Shown piece by piece: positions 1-6,416 of a stretch of DNA of 7,073 nt (position 1 is its first letter; each line of letters starts with the position of its first letter). A program made the translations under genes and the position numbers. The notes below the pieces were generated by a model, which saw only the letters and a program-made list of their open reading frames with translations, made no database searches and was not told the DNA's origin. The stretch comes from Desulfobacterales bacterium (GTDB lineage: Bacteria > Desulfobacterota > Desulfobacteria > Desulfobacterales > Desulfobacteraceae), in assembly GCA_022361095.1 (NCBI GenBank), contig JAKSBO010000633.1, positions 1-7,073 on the forward strand, read 5' to 3'.

Positions 1-31
1 AAGGCAGGTTCAGTGTTTTTTTATAATCCAT
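1..31 (-). CDS. ileS: Isoleucyl-tRNA synthetase, N-terminal start only (runs off the window)
   Basis: Ten codons are visible on the minus strand, reading MDYKKTLNLP from an ATG at 31-29. From family knowledge, this matches the usual opening of bacterial IleS (MDYK-TLNLP, followed by a FPM-A-L motif that would lie outside the window). IleS charges tRNA-Ile in the cytoplasm. The start is supported by AGGA (38-35) three bases upstream and a second purine run, AAAAGGA, at 49-43. The gene lies 112 nt downstream of rsmG on the same strand, and no hairpin terminator is visible between them, so co-transcription is possible. The identification rests on ten residues only, so it is tentative although the match is distinctive. 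Confidence 0.65.
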   Translation of the reverse strand, partial: MDYKKTLNLP

Positions 32-143
32 TATTCCTAAATTCCTTTTGCCTTTCGGATCTTGTTTGAAGTCTTAATTAATGAACTTTTCTTTGTAATG
101 GCAGCAAGGGCAAAAGTCAAGAATTTAGCTGAATTTGCAACGC

Positions 144-797
144 TCACGCATGGGTCCGGCGTGCTTTGAGAATAACCACAACCCTTTGGGCATCAGCAAA
201 AGGCAGGGTGTAAGATCTATGCGTGATTTGAAACCGTTTTTCAATTTCCGAGGTGATTTCTGCCAAAGCATTTGCGCCTTTGAGTGCATAAATTCTGCCG
301 CCGGGTGCCAGCATGGGGCCGGCAAGCGCTGCAAGTTTGCCAAGATCGGCAAACCCCCTGGCCGTCACCGTATCATACCCTTGAAAATGCCCGGGATCTT
401 TGGCAAGGTCTTCCACCCGTGCATGAACAGCATTAATCTTGTCAAGTTTTAGGGTACGTGCCACATGGTTTAAAAAGCTGACTTTTTTTCTCACCGCATC
501 CACCATGGTAACATCAAAATCCGGACAGATCACTTTCATGGGAACGGCAGGAAATCCTGCACCGGACCCAATATCCATAATCCGTGACGGTTGTTCCAAA
601 AATTGAGCCGCAGCCAGGGCATCCACAAAATGCTTATATGCCATAAGCCGGATGTCCGTTATGGCGGTCAAATTCATTTTAGCGTTCCATAGCTGTAATT
701 CCCGTGCATGGGCAGCCATCAAATCCACCTGGTCCGGTGATACCTTTACCCCAAGCGTATCAGCACCTTTTTTAAGGTCTTGGCAAAACTGTTTCAT
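144..797 (-). CDS. rsmG: 16S rRNA (guanine527-N7)-methyltransferase RsmG (GidB)
   Basis: A 217-residue protein of normal family length. RsmG uses S-adenosylmethionine to methylate N7 of G527 in the 530 loop of 16S rRNA; loss of this activity is known to give low-level streptomycin resistance. Visible marks are the N-terminal LWNAKMNLTAI segment (36-46), the SAM-binding loop IMDIGSGAGFP (73-83), an acidic strand end at VD (99-100), YDTVTARGFADL (141-152) and the late YALKG strand (170-174). The ATG at 797 has no good Shine-Dalgarno; the nearest candidate is GGG about 12 nt upstream. That ATG overlaps the stop of an eight-codon frame (TAATG), see findings. No gidA (mnmG) neighbour is visible; the next gene on this strand is ileS. 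Family assignment is secure, the exact start slightly less so. Confidence 0.95.
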   Translation of the reverse strand: MKQFCQDLKKGADTLGVKVSPDQVDLMAAHARELQLWNAKMNLTAITDIRLMAYKHFVDALAAAQFLEQPSRIMDIGSGAGFPAVPMKVICPDFDVTMVDAVRKKVSFLNHVARTLKLDKINAVHARVEDLAKDPGHFQGYDTVTARGFADLGKLAALAGPMLAPGGRIYALKGANALAEITSEIEKRFQITHRSYTLPFADAQRVVVILKARRTHA

Positions 798-1023
798 TAA
801 AATATAGTACCCACTTTTTTCATTTGAGAATGACAGCCTTTTGTGTACTGCCTAATCAATGGTAACCAAGGGGCAACCAAGGCGGCAATTAAATTTTGAT
901 CAATTTTATAACCAGTCTTACAGAAATTCAACAACAAAAGAACAATTCTGTTTGATTTTATTTAAAAAATAGTGTATTTTGTCTTTTTCTATTTTTATTT
1001 GATGTTTATATTCTTGGGATAAT

Positions 1024-1050
1024 TTAACAAGATCATAATAAAACTATAGT
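1024..1050 (+). promoter_or_regulatory. Candidate sigma-70-type promoter for fusA
   Basis: TTAACA (1024-1029) differs from the -35 consensus at one base, and TATAGT (1045-1050) differs from the -10 consensus at one base. The 15-nt spacer is shorter than the preferred 17. The predicted start near 1057 would give a leader of about 84 nt that begins with the 1064-1081 hairpin. In such an AT-rich stretch, chance matches are common, so this is only a candidate. Confidence 0.25.
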
Positions 1051-1063
1051 ATGAAACATAACG

Positions 1064-1081
1064 GTTGCGCCTTTTGGCAAC
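1064..1081 (+). other. Small hairpin in the putative fusA leader
   Basis: GTTGC (1064-1068) pairs with GCAAC (1077-1081), and an inner C-G pair can form across a bulged G, leaving a short CTTTT loop. There is no T-run after it, so it does not look like an intrinsic terminator. The flanks also form an imperfect direct repeat (ACGGTTGC 1061-1068, ACGGTCGC 1080-1087; 7 of 8 bases), which could equally be a protein-binding site. The function is unknown. Confidence 0.4.
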
Positions 1082-1140
1082 GGTCGCACTATCTATTTAT
1101 TTGTTTCAAAGGATTTTTTTATTTTTAAGGACAAAACAAA

Positions 1141-3228
1141 ATGATCAGAGATCTTAAACGGGTAAGAAATATTGGAATCAGTGCGCATATTGATTCCGGT
1201 AAAACCACGCTTACTGAACGGATTCTTTTTTATACCAACCGAATCCATAAAATCAACGAAGTCAGGGGTAAAGACGGCACAGGCGCGGTCATGGATTCCA
1301 TGGAACTGGAAAAGGAGAGGGGCATTACCATTGCCTCGGCCGCGACCCATTGCGAATGGGACAAGCATGCCGTTAATATCATTGACACGCCGGGCCATGT
1401 GGACTTCACCGTGGAGGTGGAGCGGTCCTTGCGGGTTCTGGACGGTGTGGTACTTATCCTTTGCTCGGTATCCGGGGTGCAGTCCCAGTCCATCACCGTT
1501 GACCAGCAGATGAAGCGCTACGAAGTGCCTTGTATTGCATTTGTCAACAAATGTGACCGGTCAGGTGCCGACCCGCTTAAAGTCTGCAAACAGCTTAAGG
1601 ATAAACTCGGGCATAATTCAGTGATGCTGCAGCTTCCCATCGGCCTTGAAGATAAGCATGAAGGCCTTATCGACCTTGTGAAAATGAAGGCCTACTATTT
1701 TGAAGGCGACAACGGGGAAAACATGGTTGAAGCCGACATCCCTGCAGAGCTGCAGGGTGATGCAGACGCAGCCAGAGAGGAGATGCTTGATGAGGTCTCT
1801 TTGTTTTCCGAAGACCTGACGGACGCCCTTCTTGAGGAAGCTGAAATTTCCGAAGAACTGATCATGGACGCGGTCAGGGCCGGCACCATTGCCCGGGAGA
1901 TGACGCCTGTTTTTCTGGGTTCGGCCTACAAGAATAAAGGGGTTCAACCCCTGCTGAATGCCGTTATCAATTACCTGCCCTGCCCCCTGGACATTAAAAA
2001 CGAAGCCATTGATCTGGACAACAACGAAGAAACGGTTATCCTGGAAAGTGATTTTGATAAACCTGCCGTGGCCCTGGCGTTTAAACTGGAAGACGGGCAA
2101 TATGGGCAGTTGACCTACATCCGTGTTTACCAGGGCTGTGTGAAAAAGGGAGACACCCTGATCAACAGCAGAGATCACAAAAAGGTTAAAATCGGCCGCC
2201 TCATTCGTATGCACTCCAACCAGATGGAAGATGTGGACTCTATTCCGGCCGGCCATATCGGTGCCATGTTCGGTATTGACTGTGCCTCGGGCGACACCTT
2301 TGTTTCCCCGGATGTCAACTACTCCATGATGGCCATGCACGTTATGGAACCGGTTATCTCTTTATCCATTACCCCAAAGGACAACAAAGCACAGATCAAC
2401 ATGTCAAAGGCGCTGAACAGGTTCACCAAGGAAGACCCGACATTCAAAACCTATGTGGATCATGAAACCGGGGATACAATTATCCAGGGTATGGGTGAGC
2501 TTCATCTGGAAGTATATGTGGAACGCATGAAACGTGAATACAAGGCCGAGGTCTCCACAGGCCAGCCCAGGGTCGCTTACAGGGAAACCATTACCAAACG
2601 AGCGCCGTTCAATTACACCCATAAAAAACAGACCGGTGGTGCAGGTCAGTTCGGCCGTGTGGCAGGCTTTATTGAACCCACTGAAGAAGAATTTGAATTT
2701 ATAAACAAAATCACCGGCGGCCGTATTCCCACCCAATATATTCCGGCCTGTGAAAAAGGCTTTGAAGGCTGCCTTGCAAAGGGTCCCAGCTTAGAGTTTC
2801 CGGTAACCGGCATCAAAGTTACCTTGGAAGACGGTGCTTACCATGCCGTTGACTCCTCTGAGATGGCATTCCAGTCAGCCGCCCGCGGCGGTTTTCTTGA
2901 GGCTTATACCAAAGCAAAACCCGTCATTATGGAACCGATTATGAAAGTGGTGATCGAAACCCCCAATGAGTTTCAGGGTGCCTGCATGGGACTCATTAAC
3001 CAGCGGCGCGGCATCATCCAGGGTTCCCAGGAAGAAGGGGTGATGTCAGTCATTGAATCCCAGGTTCCCCTTTCCGATATGTTCGGTTTTTCAACGGTTT
3101 TAAGATCCGCGACCCAGGGCAAGGCCCAGTTTACCATGGAGTTTTCTTCGTATAAACAGGCGCCCCAGTCTGTTGCAGACGAAATTGCCAAGAAAAAAGC
3201 CGAAGAGAAAGCAGCCAAAAATAAATAA
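1141..3228 (+). CDS. fusA: Elongation factor G, mitochondrial-EFG1-like (spd-type) subfamily
   Basis: A 695-residue translational GTPase that moves tRNA and mRNA through the ribosome after each peptide bond. GTPase motifs are intact: P-loop AHIDSGKT (15-22), switch [10 protein letters not shown] (60-68), DTPGH (82-86), NKCD (136-139) and GSA (260-262). Domain III carries [10 protein letters not shown] (450-459). Domain IV has [14 protein letters not shown] (494-507) and the tip histidine in [10 protein letters not shown] (His568). The tail is Lys/Ala-rich. Ser at P-loop position 19, [14 protein letters not shown] (44-57), [18 protein letters not shown] (311-328) and [11 protein letters not shown] (377-387) resemble human mitochondrial EFG1 more than E. 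coli EF-G, placing it with the spdEFG1 group (from memory, not a tree). It is not in a str operon: no rpsL, rpsG or tuf is adjacent. AAGGA lies 9 nt before the ATG. A recycling partner, spdEFG2, would be expected elsewhere. Confidence 0.95.
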   Translation: MIRDLKRVRNIGISAHIDSGKTTLTERILFYTNRIHKINEVRGKDGTGAVMDSMELEKERGITIASAATHCEWDKHAVNIIDTPGHVDFTVEVERSLRVLDGVVLILCSVSGVQSQSITVDQQMKRYEVPCIAFVNKCDRSGADPLKVCKQLKDKLGHNSVMLQLPIGLEDKHEGLIDLVKMKAYYFEGDNGENMVEADIPAELQGDADAAREEMLDEVSLFSEDLTDALLEEAEISEELIMDAVRAGTIAREMTPVFLGSAYKNKGVQPLLNAVINYLPCPLDIKNEAIDLDNNEETVILESDFDKPAVALAFKLEDGQYGQLTYIRVYQGCVKKGDTLINSRDHKKVKIGRLIRMHSNQMEDVDSIPAGHIGAMFGIDCASGDTFVSPDVNYSMMAMHVMEPVISLSITPKDNKAQINMSKALNRFTKEDPTFKTYVDHETGDTIIQGMGELHLEVYVERMKREYKAEVSTGQPRVAYRETITKRAPFNYTHKKQTGGAGQFGRVAGFIEPTEEEFEFINKITGGRIPTQYIPACEKGFEGCLAKGPSLEFPVTGIKVTLEDGAYHAVDSSEMAFQSAARGGFLEAYTKAKPVIMEPIMKVVIETPNEFQGACMGLINQRRGIIQGSQEEGVMSVIESQVPLSDMFGFSTVLRSATQGKAQFTMEFSSYKQAPQSVADEIAKKKAEEKAAKNK

Positions 3229-3264
3229 GATCCTTTAAGACTTTTTGATATAAAGAGAGGAAAC

Positions 3265-3957
3265 ATGCTTAAAAATGACCTCATTTTAAGAAGCCCGGCA
3301 GAAAAAACCCTTGGTGCCGACAACATTCTGGATGGGCAGTTCGGAACCGTACTATCCCGGGCCGGTGTAGGCAAGACCGGATTTCTGGTCCAAATTGCCC
3401 TGACACGCTTGCTTTGTGATGAAAAAGTACTTCATATCAGCTTATCTGATACCATAGAAAAAATAACCGTAAGATACAATGAAGGCTACGCTAATCTCAT
3501 TGACAGCATCGGTTATGTTGACGCACAGGTTGCCGAACGGCTGTGGGATGAAATACAACACCACAAAACAGGTATTGCATACAATGAGTCCACGTTTAAT
3601 GTGACCAAAATCAGAGATTATCTGAACAGTTTCAAGGGGGCGGACCTCGTCCTTCCCACCCTGATGATTATTGACGGTCTTGACTTTGATACTGATCTTT
3701 CAGATATACTTTCCCAGTTAAAACAGCTTCAACAGGATTTTGGCATCTGCATCTGGTTTTCCATGCAAAGCCACCGGGAAGAACCCTTGAACGAGAACGG
3801 CTATCCGGTCCAGCTTGAAAATTACGATATGCTGTTTAATAAGGCCGTATTCCTTGTTGCCGAAGAAAATAAACTCCAGGCCATTGTACTTAAGGACGGA
3901 GACAGAACAGACCAAAAATTTTTGCTGGAGCCGGCTACGTTGATGCCGTCTGAATAA
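3265..3957 (+). CDS. P-loop ATPase-like protein (RecA/KaiC-like), function unknown
   Basis: A 230-residue soluble protein with no signal peptide or membrane segment. It looks like a single RecA-type nucleotide-binding domain. A Walker A-like loop, SRAGVGKT (31-38), follows a beta strand (GTVLS) and has Ser where the first Gly is usual. A hydrophobic strand ends in a Walker B-like LMIIDGLDF (133-141, Asp137), and the strand CIWFSMQSH (162-170) sits where RecA/KaiC proteins carry a sensor motif. This layout suggests ATP binding; hydrolysis is unproven because no clear catalytic glutamate follows the Walker B Asp. I do not recognise the family. The gene starts 36 nt after EF-G with no terminator between and has a good Shine-Dalgarno (AGAGG, 3256-3260, 4 nt before ATG), so it is probably co-transcribed with fusA. 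A role linked to translation or signalling would be inference from position only. Confidence 0.85.
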   Translation: MLKNDLILRSPAEKTLGADNILDGQFGTVLSRAGVGKTGFLVQIALTRLLCDEKVLHISLSDTIEKITVRYNEGYANLIDSIGYVDAQVAERLWDEIQHHKTGIAYNESTFNVTKIRDYLNSFKGADLVLPTLMIIDGLDFDTDLSDILSQLKQLQQDFGICIWFSMQSHREEPLNENGYPVQLENYDMLFNKAVFLVAEENKLQAIVLKDGDRTDQKFLLEPATLMPSE

Positions 3958-3970
3958 TAAGCTGCTTGAA

Positions 3971-4120
3971 TTAGGCCCATGCCCGTGAACTTTTTAAAAT
4001 TTTCCTTCGTATTCAAGGCGTGTCAGTGGGCACATATGTAAATATGATCCCATTGACGCAACGAAGAAGACGGGTGAAAAGGCAATCCATGGAAGGTCTT
4101 ATTTTGAACTTGGGCCTTAA
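3971..4120. repeat. Large nested inverted-repeat element (ERIC-like or structured RNA)
   Basis: Several paired arms are nested around one centre. The core is CATAT-GTAA-ATATG (4033-4046), capped by a GNRA-type loop. Around it pair TCAGTGGG (4023-4030) with CCCATTGA (4049-4056, one G-T), GCG (4018-4020) with CGC (4057-4059), CTTCGT (4005-4010) with ACGAAG (4061-4066), and CCCGT (3982-3986) with ACGGG (4070-4074). An outer pair TTAGGCCCA (3971-3979) and TGGGCCTTAA (4111-4120) encloses the rest, though the outer arms are separated by unpaired stretches. The 4005-4066 core is well supported; the full 150-bp extent is inference. It lies after the ATPase stop and before the terminator, so it would be part of the fusA transcript or an intergenic repeat. 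No coding potential is evident. Confidence 0.55.
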
Positions 4121-4151
4121 AAACGCCGTTACAGCAAAACCAAACACACTT

Positions 4152-4193
4152 AAAGGCCGCAATACTTTTTAAAGGGTATTGCGGCCTTTTTTT
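4152..4193 (+). terminator. Strong intrinsic terminator ending the fusA-ATPase unit
   Basis: GGCCGCAATAC (4155-4165) pairs perfectly with GTATTGCGGCC (4176-4186). The stem can extend inward through T-G and T-A pairs to a TTAA loop and outward through AAA/TTT, for about 17 bp in all. Seven T residues follow (4187-4193). Read on the minus strand the same stem is followed only by TTTAA, so it would be a weak terminator for the convergent antiporter gene, whose stop lies at 4220-4218. Confidence 0.92.
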
Positions 4194-4217
4194 ATCCCTA
4201 ACTGCATCCGGGTCCAA

Positions 4218-5996
4218 TCATAGAAAAATAAAACAAAGGGCCATGATTATCGTAGGCGCCAGTGCATAGGTCAGCAGCAGCATGGGAGAAATACCGTTAT
4301 TGAAATAATTTTTCAAAAGGGCCTGTCCGGCCGGATTGGGAGCATTGGCTATCACGGTCAGCCCGCCGCCGGTAACGGCACCGGCCACCACCGCATATTT
4401 CAGATTATCTGTGAAACCGGGCACTAACGTACTCAGGTAGGTTATGGCGGCATTGTCGTTAAAGGCTGTGAGCAGTATCGCGCTCAACATGAGGGGTAGT
4501 TCTCCTAAACTGCCAAGGACCGGGGCAATCCACCATCCCTGCAGCCCCCCATGAATCACAAGCCCCCCTAGGAAAAAGCCTACCAGCATCGGGGACTTCA
4601 GGTTAATCGTATTCTGAAATGGCCATGTCACATGGCTGAAACCGATAAAAAAAAGCATACCGGAAACAAAAATAGCCGGATAGTGCGCATTGGCAATGGT
4701 CCAAACCATGAAGGCAACATGAACGGCAATGATCCATCCGGGAATATCCCCGGAACGATTGTCCCAGTTCGGATCCCTGAGTTTTGGCCTTTTATCCCTT
4801 GGAAGCAGACCCGGGACAGACACACTCATTTGTTGGATTTTAAGATCCTCAAATTCCGTCTCAAAGGTCTCTTCCAGCAATACACAGTCGGTTTCATCCA
4901 TTTCGCAATCGATCATTGTGGAGTCTTTGGCAGCGTCTTTAATTCTCTGAATTTCTTGCTGCAGATCATTTCCGATCCGCTGTTCAGCCATCTTTAAATC
5001 ATTTTTAAGCACATCACTATGAATATATTTTTCCTTGATCTCGCTTTTGAGCATGGTAAGTTTGAATTTCTTTTCAAGTTTTAAAATTTCTTTTTTAAAC
5101 ACCAGGAAAACCAAAGCGTTGGAAACGATAATACCTATAACAGCTTTCCAGCCAAAGGTGGAGAGCATGAAAGAGAGATTCCATTCCCAGGGCGCTGCCA
5201 CCATAAGGACCGGTGGGGCCGCAAAATGGGTAAGGGTTCCGCCGACGGAAATATTGACAAAAAGAAGAGATATGGTGGCGTATTTCAGCGCTCTGCCCGG
5301 TTTTAGCTCATAGAATTTACGGGCAAGCAGCATGGCTGAGATTGTCATTGCTGCAGGTTCAGTGATAAATGAGCCTAAAATCGGTCCCAGGGTCATAATT
5401 GTGAGCCACCAGGCTGCCAAAGTACCTTTAAAAACGCCTGCAACCCGGCTCATTATCTTTTCCGAAAGGTTCAAAATAGGGCGGGAGGATGCAAGGGTCA
5501 TGATGACCACTACAAACATCGGCTCGGTATAATTTACACCGGTTATGTAACCGACAAATGTGTGCCAGTCATAAAAGAGAACGATTGCCGCCGTCAGCAT
5601 CACAACCCAAAGCCCAAAAATGACTTCAACCTCACCCAGGAAGTGAAAAATCTCTGCACGGAATATTGTTGAATTCTCGGCCGCTTTTCCTGTCTCTATT
5701 TTTTTTTGGTGCTCCGATTTCCACTTATGTGCGTAGTAAAGGAATTTACTACTGAGAAACGTATGAAGAATTGCTGCCAAAAAAATTAAAGATGCCGCCA
5801 GATTAAATGGCGTATGGCTGATACGGTGCTTGAGTATTGCCAGTATCCCCTGAATATCAGCATCATGGTAGTCGGCAAAACTTGGCGGGAAATTAATATT
5901 TGCCCCGTGCGGGTCCGGGCTGCTCCCTCCTGCATAAACAAAGGAGGTGGATAATAACATAAAACCCAATAATATGATCGCAGTTCGCAGTTTCAT
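4218..5996 (-). CDS. Putative Na+/H+ antiporter, ion-transporter superfamily membrane protein
   Basis: A 592-residue inner-membrane protein, probably exchanging Na+ for H+. I take it as the 'putative Na+/H+ antiporter' family (formerly a DUF, I believe Pfam PF07399), distantly like NhaD and ArsB. A signal peptide, MKLRTAIILLGFMLLSTSFVYA, occupies 1-22 (cleavage before GG). Then come hydrophobic helices near 65-85, 120-142, 158-170, 190-225, 238-268 and 285-300. A long charged loop (301-419) has a coiled-coil-like Lys/Glu part and an acidic part (DCEMDETDC). A second helical block follows (420-592). Conserved-looking spots are ITEPAAM (211-217), FNDNAAITYL (512-521) and NAPNPAG (551-557). The start at 5996 is chosen because the signal peptide begins there and GGAG lies 3 nt upstream. 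An in-frame ATG at 6044 adds 16 residues but has no Shine-Dalgarno. It is divergent from nhaB. Cation specificity is inferred. Confidence 0.85.
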   Translation of the reverse strand: MKLRTAIILLGFMLLSTSFVYAGGSSPDPHGANINFPPSFADYHDADIQGILAILKHRISHTPFNLAASLIFLAAILHTFLSSKFLYYAHKWKSEHQKKIETGKAAENSTIFRAEIFHFLGEVEVIFGLWVVMLTAAIVLFYDWHTFVGYITGVNYTEPMFVVVIMTLASSRPILNLSEKIMSRVAGVFKGTLAAWWLTIMTLGPILGSFITEPAAMTISAMLLARKFYELKPGRALKYATISLLFVNISVGGTLTHFAAPPVLMVAAPWEWNLSFMLSTFGWKAVIGIIVSNALVFLVFKKEILKLEKKFKLTMLKSEIKEKYIHSDVLKNDLKMAEQRIGNDLQQEIQRIKDAAKDSTMIDCEMDETDCVLLEETFETEFEDLKIQQMSVSVPGLLPRDKRPKLRDPNWDNRSGDIPGWIIAVHVAFMVWTIANAHYPAIFVSGMLFFIGFSHVTWPFQNTINLKSPMLVGFFLGGLVIHGGLQGWWIAPVLGSLGELPLMLSAILLTAFNDNAAITYLSTLVPGFTDNLKYAVVAGAVTGGGLTVIANAPNPAGQALLKNYFNNGISPMLLLTYALAPTIIMALCFIFL

Positions 5997-6055
5997 AGAC
6001 TCCATCACTATTTTTATTGATTGTAAGTTTACGATTCGTGACATTACGTTTTGAA

Positions 6056-6075
6056 TACTCTGTAAAAACAGAGTA
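6056..6075 (-). other. Perfect 8-bp inverted repeat in the antiporter leader
   Basis: TACTCTGT (6056-6063) and ACAGAGTA (6068-6075) are exact inverted copies around AAAA. On the minus strand the hairpin lies between the candidate promoter (6127-6099) and the start codons at 6044 and 5996. It has no T-run, so it is not an obvious terminator. It could be an operator or an RNA hairpin that influences start choice. The symmetry is directly visible; the role is not known. Confidence 0.6.
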
Positions 6076-6098
6076 GATAATTAAGATTTAAATACTGT

Positions 6099-6127
6099 AG
6101 TTTATCCCGTTTATTTTAATTTGACAA
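6099..6127 (-). promoter_or_regulatory. Candidate promoter for the minus-strand antiporter
   Basis: On the minus strand TTGTCA (6127-6122, one mismatch to the -35 consensus) is followed after exactly 17 nt by TAAACT (6104-6099, four of six -10 bases). Transcription would start near 6092 and give a leader of about 95 nt to the preferred ATG, including the 6056-6075 hairpin. The spacing is good but the -10 is weak. Confidence 0.35.
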
Positions 6128-6352
6128 GTGCGGAATACCGAAGGGTTTTAAACAATTAAAGATTAAGCGCATGCATTTACCGGTTTTAGTTTCTCATAAT
6201 CAATCGCGTCTTACGGATCGAACTTTCGGCTAAACGGAAAATCCAATCCTCCTGACCATCCCATGCGGATGCCGCACCAAAGGCAAGGGCTTGCAAATAG
6301 ATATCAGCACCGAATTATATGTTGAAATTTTGTAAATGAGATGTTAGAAGGC

Positions 6353-6378
6353 ATAGGCTATAACAAATGTATACCTAT
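6353..6378 (+). promoter_or_regulatory. Imperfect inverted repeat upstream of nhaB
   Basis: ATAGG-C-TATA (6353-6362) and TATACCTAT (6370-6378) are inverted copies with one bulged C and a 7-nt loop. The same stretch holds a direct repeat of CTATAAC (6358-6364 and 6375-6381, period 17), so each copy contains a -10-like TATAAC. The element ends 38 nt before the nhaB ATG and 26 nt before its GAGGA. It could be an operator overlapping the promoter or an RNA hairpin in the leader; the sequence alone does not decide. Confidence 0.45.
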
Positions 6379-6416
6379 AACCTGTTGTTCATAATAATAA
6401 TTGTGAGGATCTGACT

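Larger units (their letters stand above)
798..1140. other. Divergent intergenic region between rsmG and fusA
   Basis: This 343-nt AT-rich gap carries the upstream regions of both rsmG (minus) and fusA (plus). I see no gene-sized frame and no tRNA. It contains a short tandem AACCAAGG pair (864-871 and 875-882, period 11), long T and A runs at 950-1020, a weak plus-strand promoter candidate (1024-1050), a GC-richer hairpin (1064-1081) and the fusA Shine-Dalgarno AAGGA (1127-1131). On the minus strand an eight-codon frame (823-797) runs into the rsmG start. No convincing rsmG promoter was found. Confidence 0.7.
5997..6416. other. Divergent intergenic region between two antiporter genes
   Basis: About 420 nt between the putative antiporter (minus) and nhaB (plus). 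It holds the optional N-terminal extension of the minus gene (5997-6044), a perfect hairpin (6056-6075), a minus-strand promoter candidate (6099-6127) and an imperfect inverted repeat just before nhaB (6353-6378). Small GC stems occur at 6264-6276 (TGCGG-ATG-CCGCA) and 6283-6294 (GCAAG-GG-CTTGC). A lone TTGACA at 6121-6126 on the plus strand has no good -10 partner. No gene with coding support was found here. Confidence 0.7.

Noticed and set aside
135..452. A 105-codon plus-strand frame antisense to rsmG
   Set aside because: The minus-strand frame has all RsmG motifs; the plus-strand product has no recognisable features.
864..882. Tandem AACCAAGG repeat with period 11
   Set aside because: Only two 8-nt copies; it could be a helical-phase binding site but is too short to claim.
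1618..2340. A 240-codon open frame on the minus strand inside the EF-G gene
   Set aside because: It lies fully antisense to a certain, motif-complete EF-G gene and its translation resembles no family I know. Long antisense frames are common in GC-richer coding DNA.
2973..3374. A 133-codon minus-strand frame across the end of EF-G and the start of the ATPase gene
   Set aside because: It overlaps two well-supported genes and their intergenic Shine-Dalgarno, with no domain signal of its own.
3971..4120. Insertion-sequence remnant or MITE
   Set aside because: No target-site duplication or transposase remnant is visible. Nested arms fit a folded RNA or ERIC-like repeat better, though copy-number data could revive the idea.
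4632..4997. A 121-codon plus-strand frame antisense to the antiporter's charged loop
   Set aside because: It is a shadow of the transporter frame, with low-complexity content and no start signal.
6121..6126. A perfect TTGACA on the plus strand as the nhaB promoter -35 box
   Set aside because: No acceptable -10 hexamer lies 16-18 nt downstream, and the site is almost 300 nt from nhaB.
6171..6335. A plus-strand frame interrupted by one TAA (6231-6233), possibly a decayed gene before nhaB
   Set aside because: Only 20 plus about 33 codons, no Shine-Dalgarno and no family resemblance I can defend; this is within chance for non-coding DNA.
6045..6416. A sodium- or lithium-sensing riboswitch (DUF1646 or nhaA motifs) in the antiporter control region
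   Set aside because: The gene context fits, but I could not match a known consensus by eye. An Infernal search with the Rfam models would decide.
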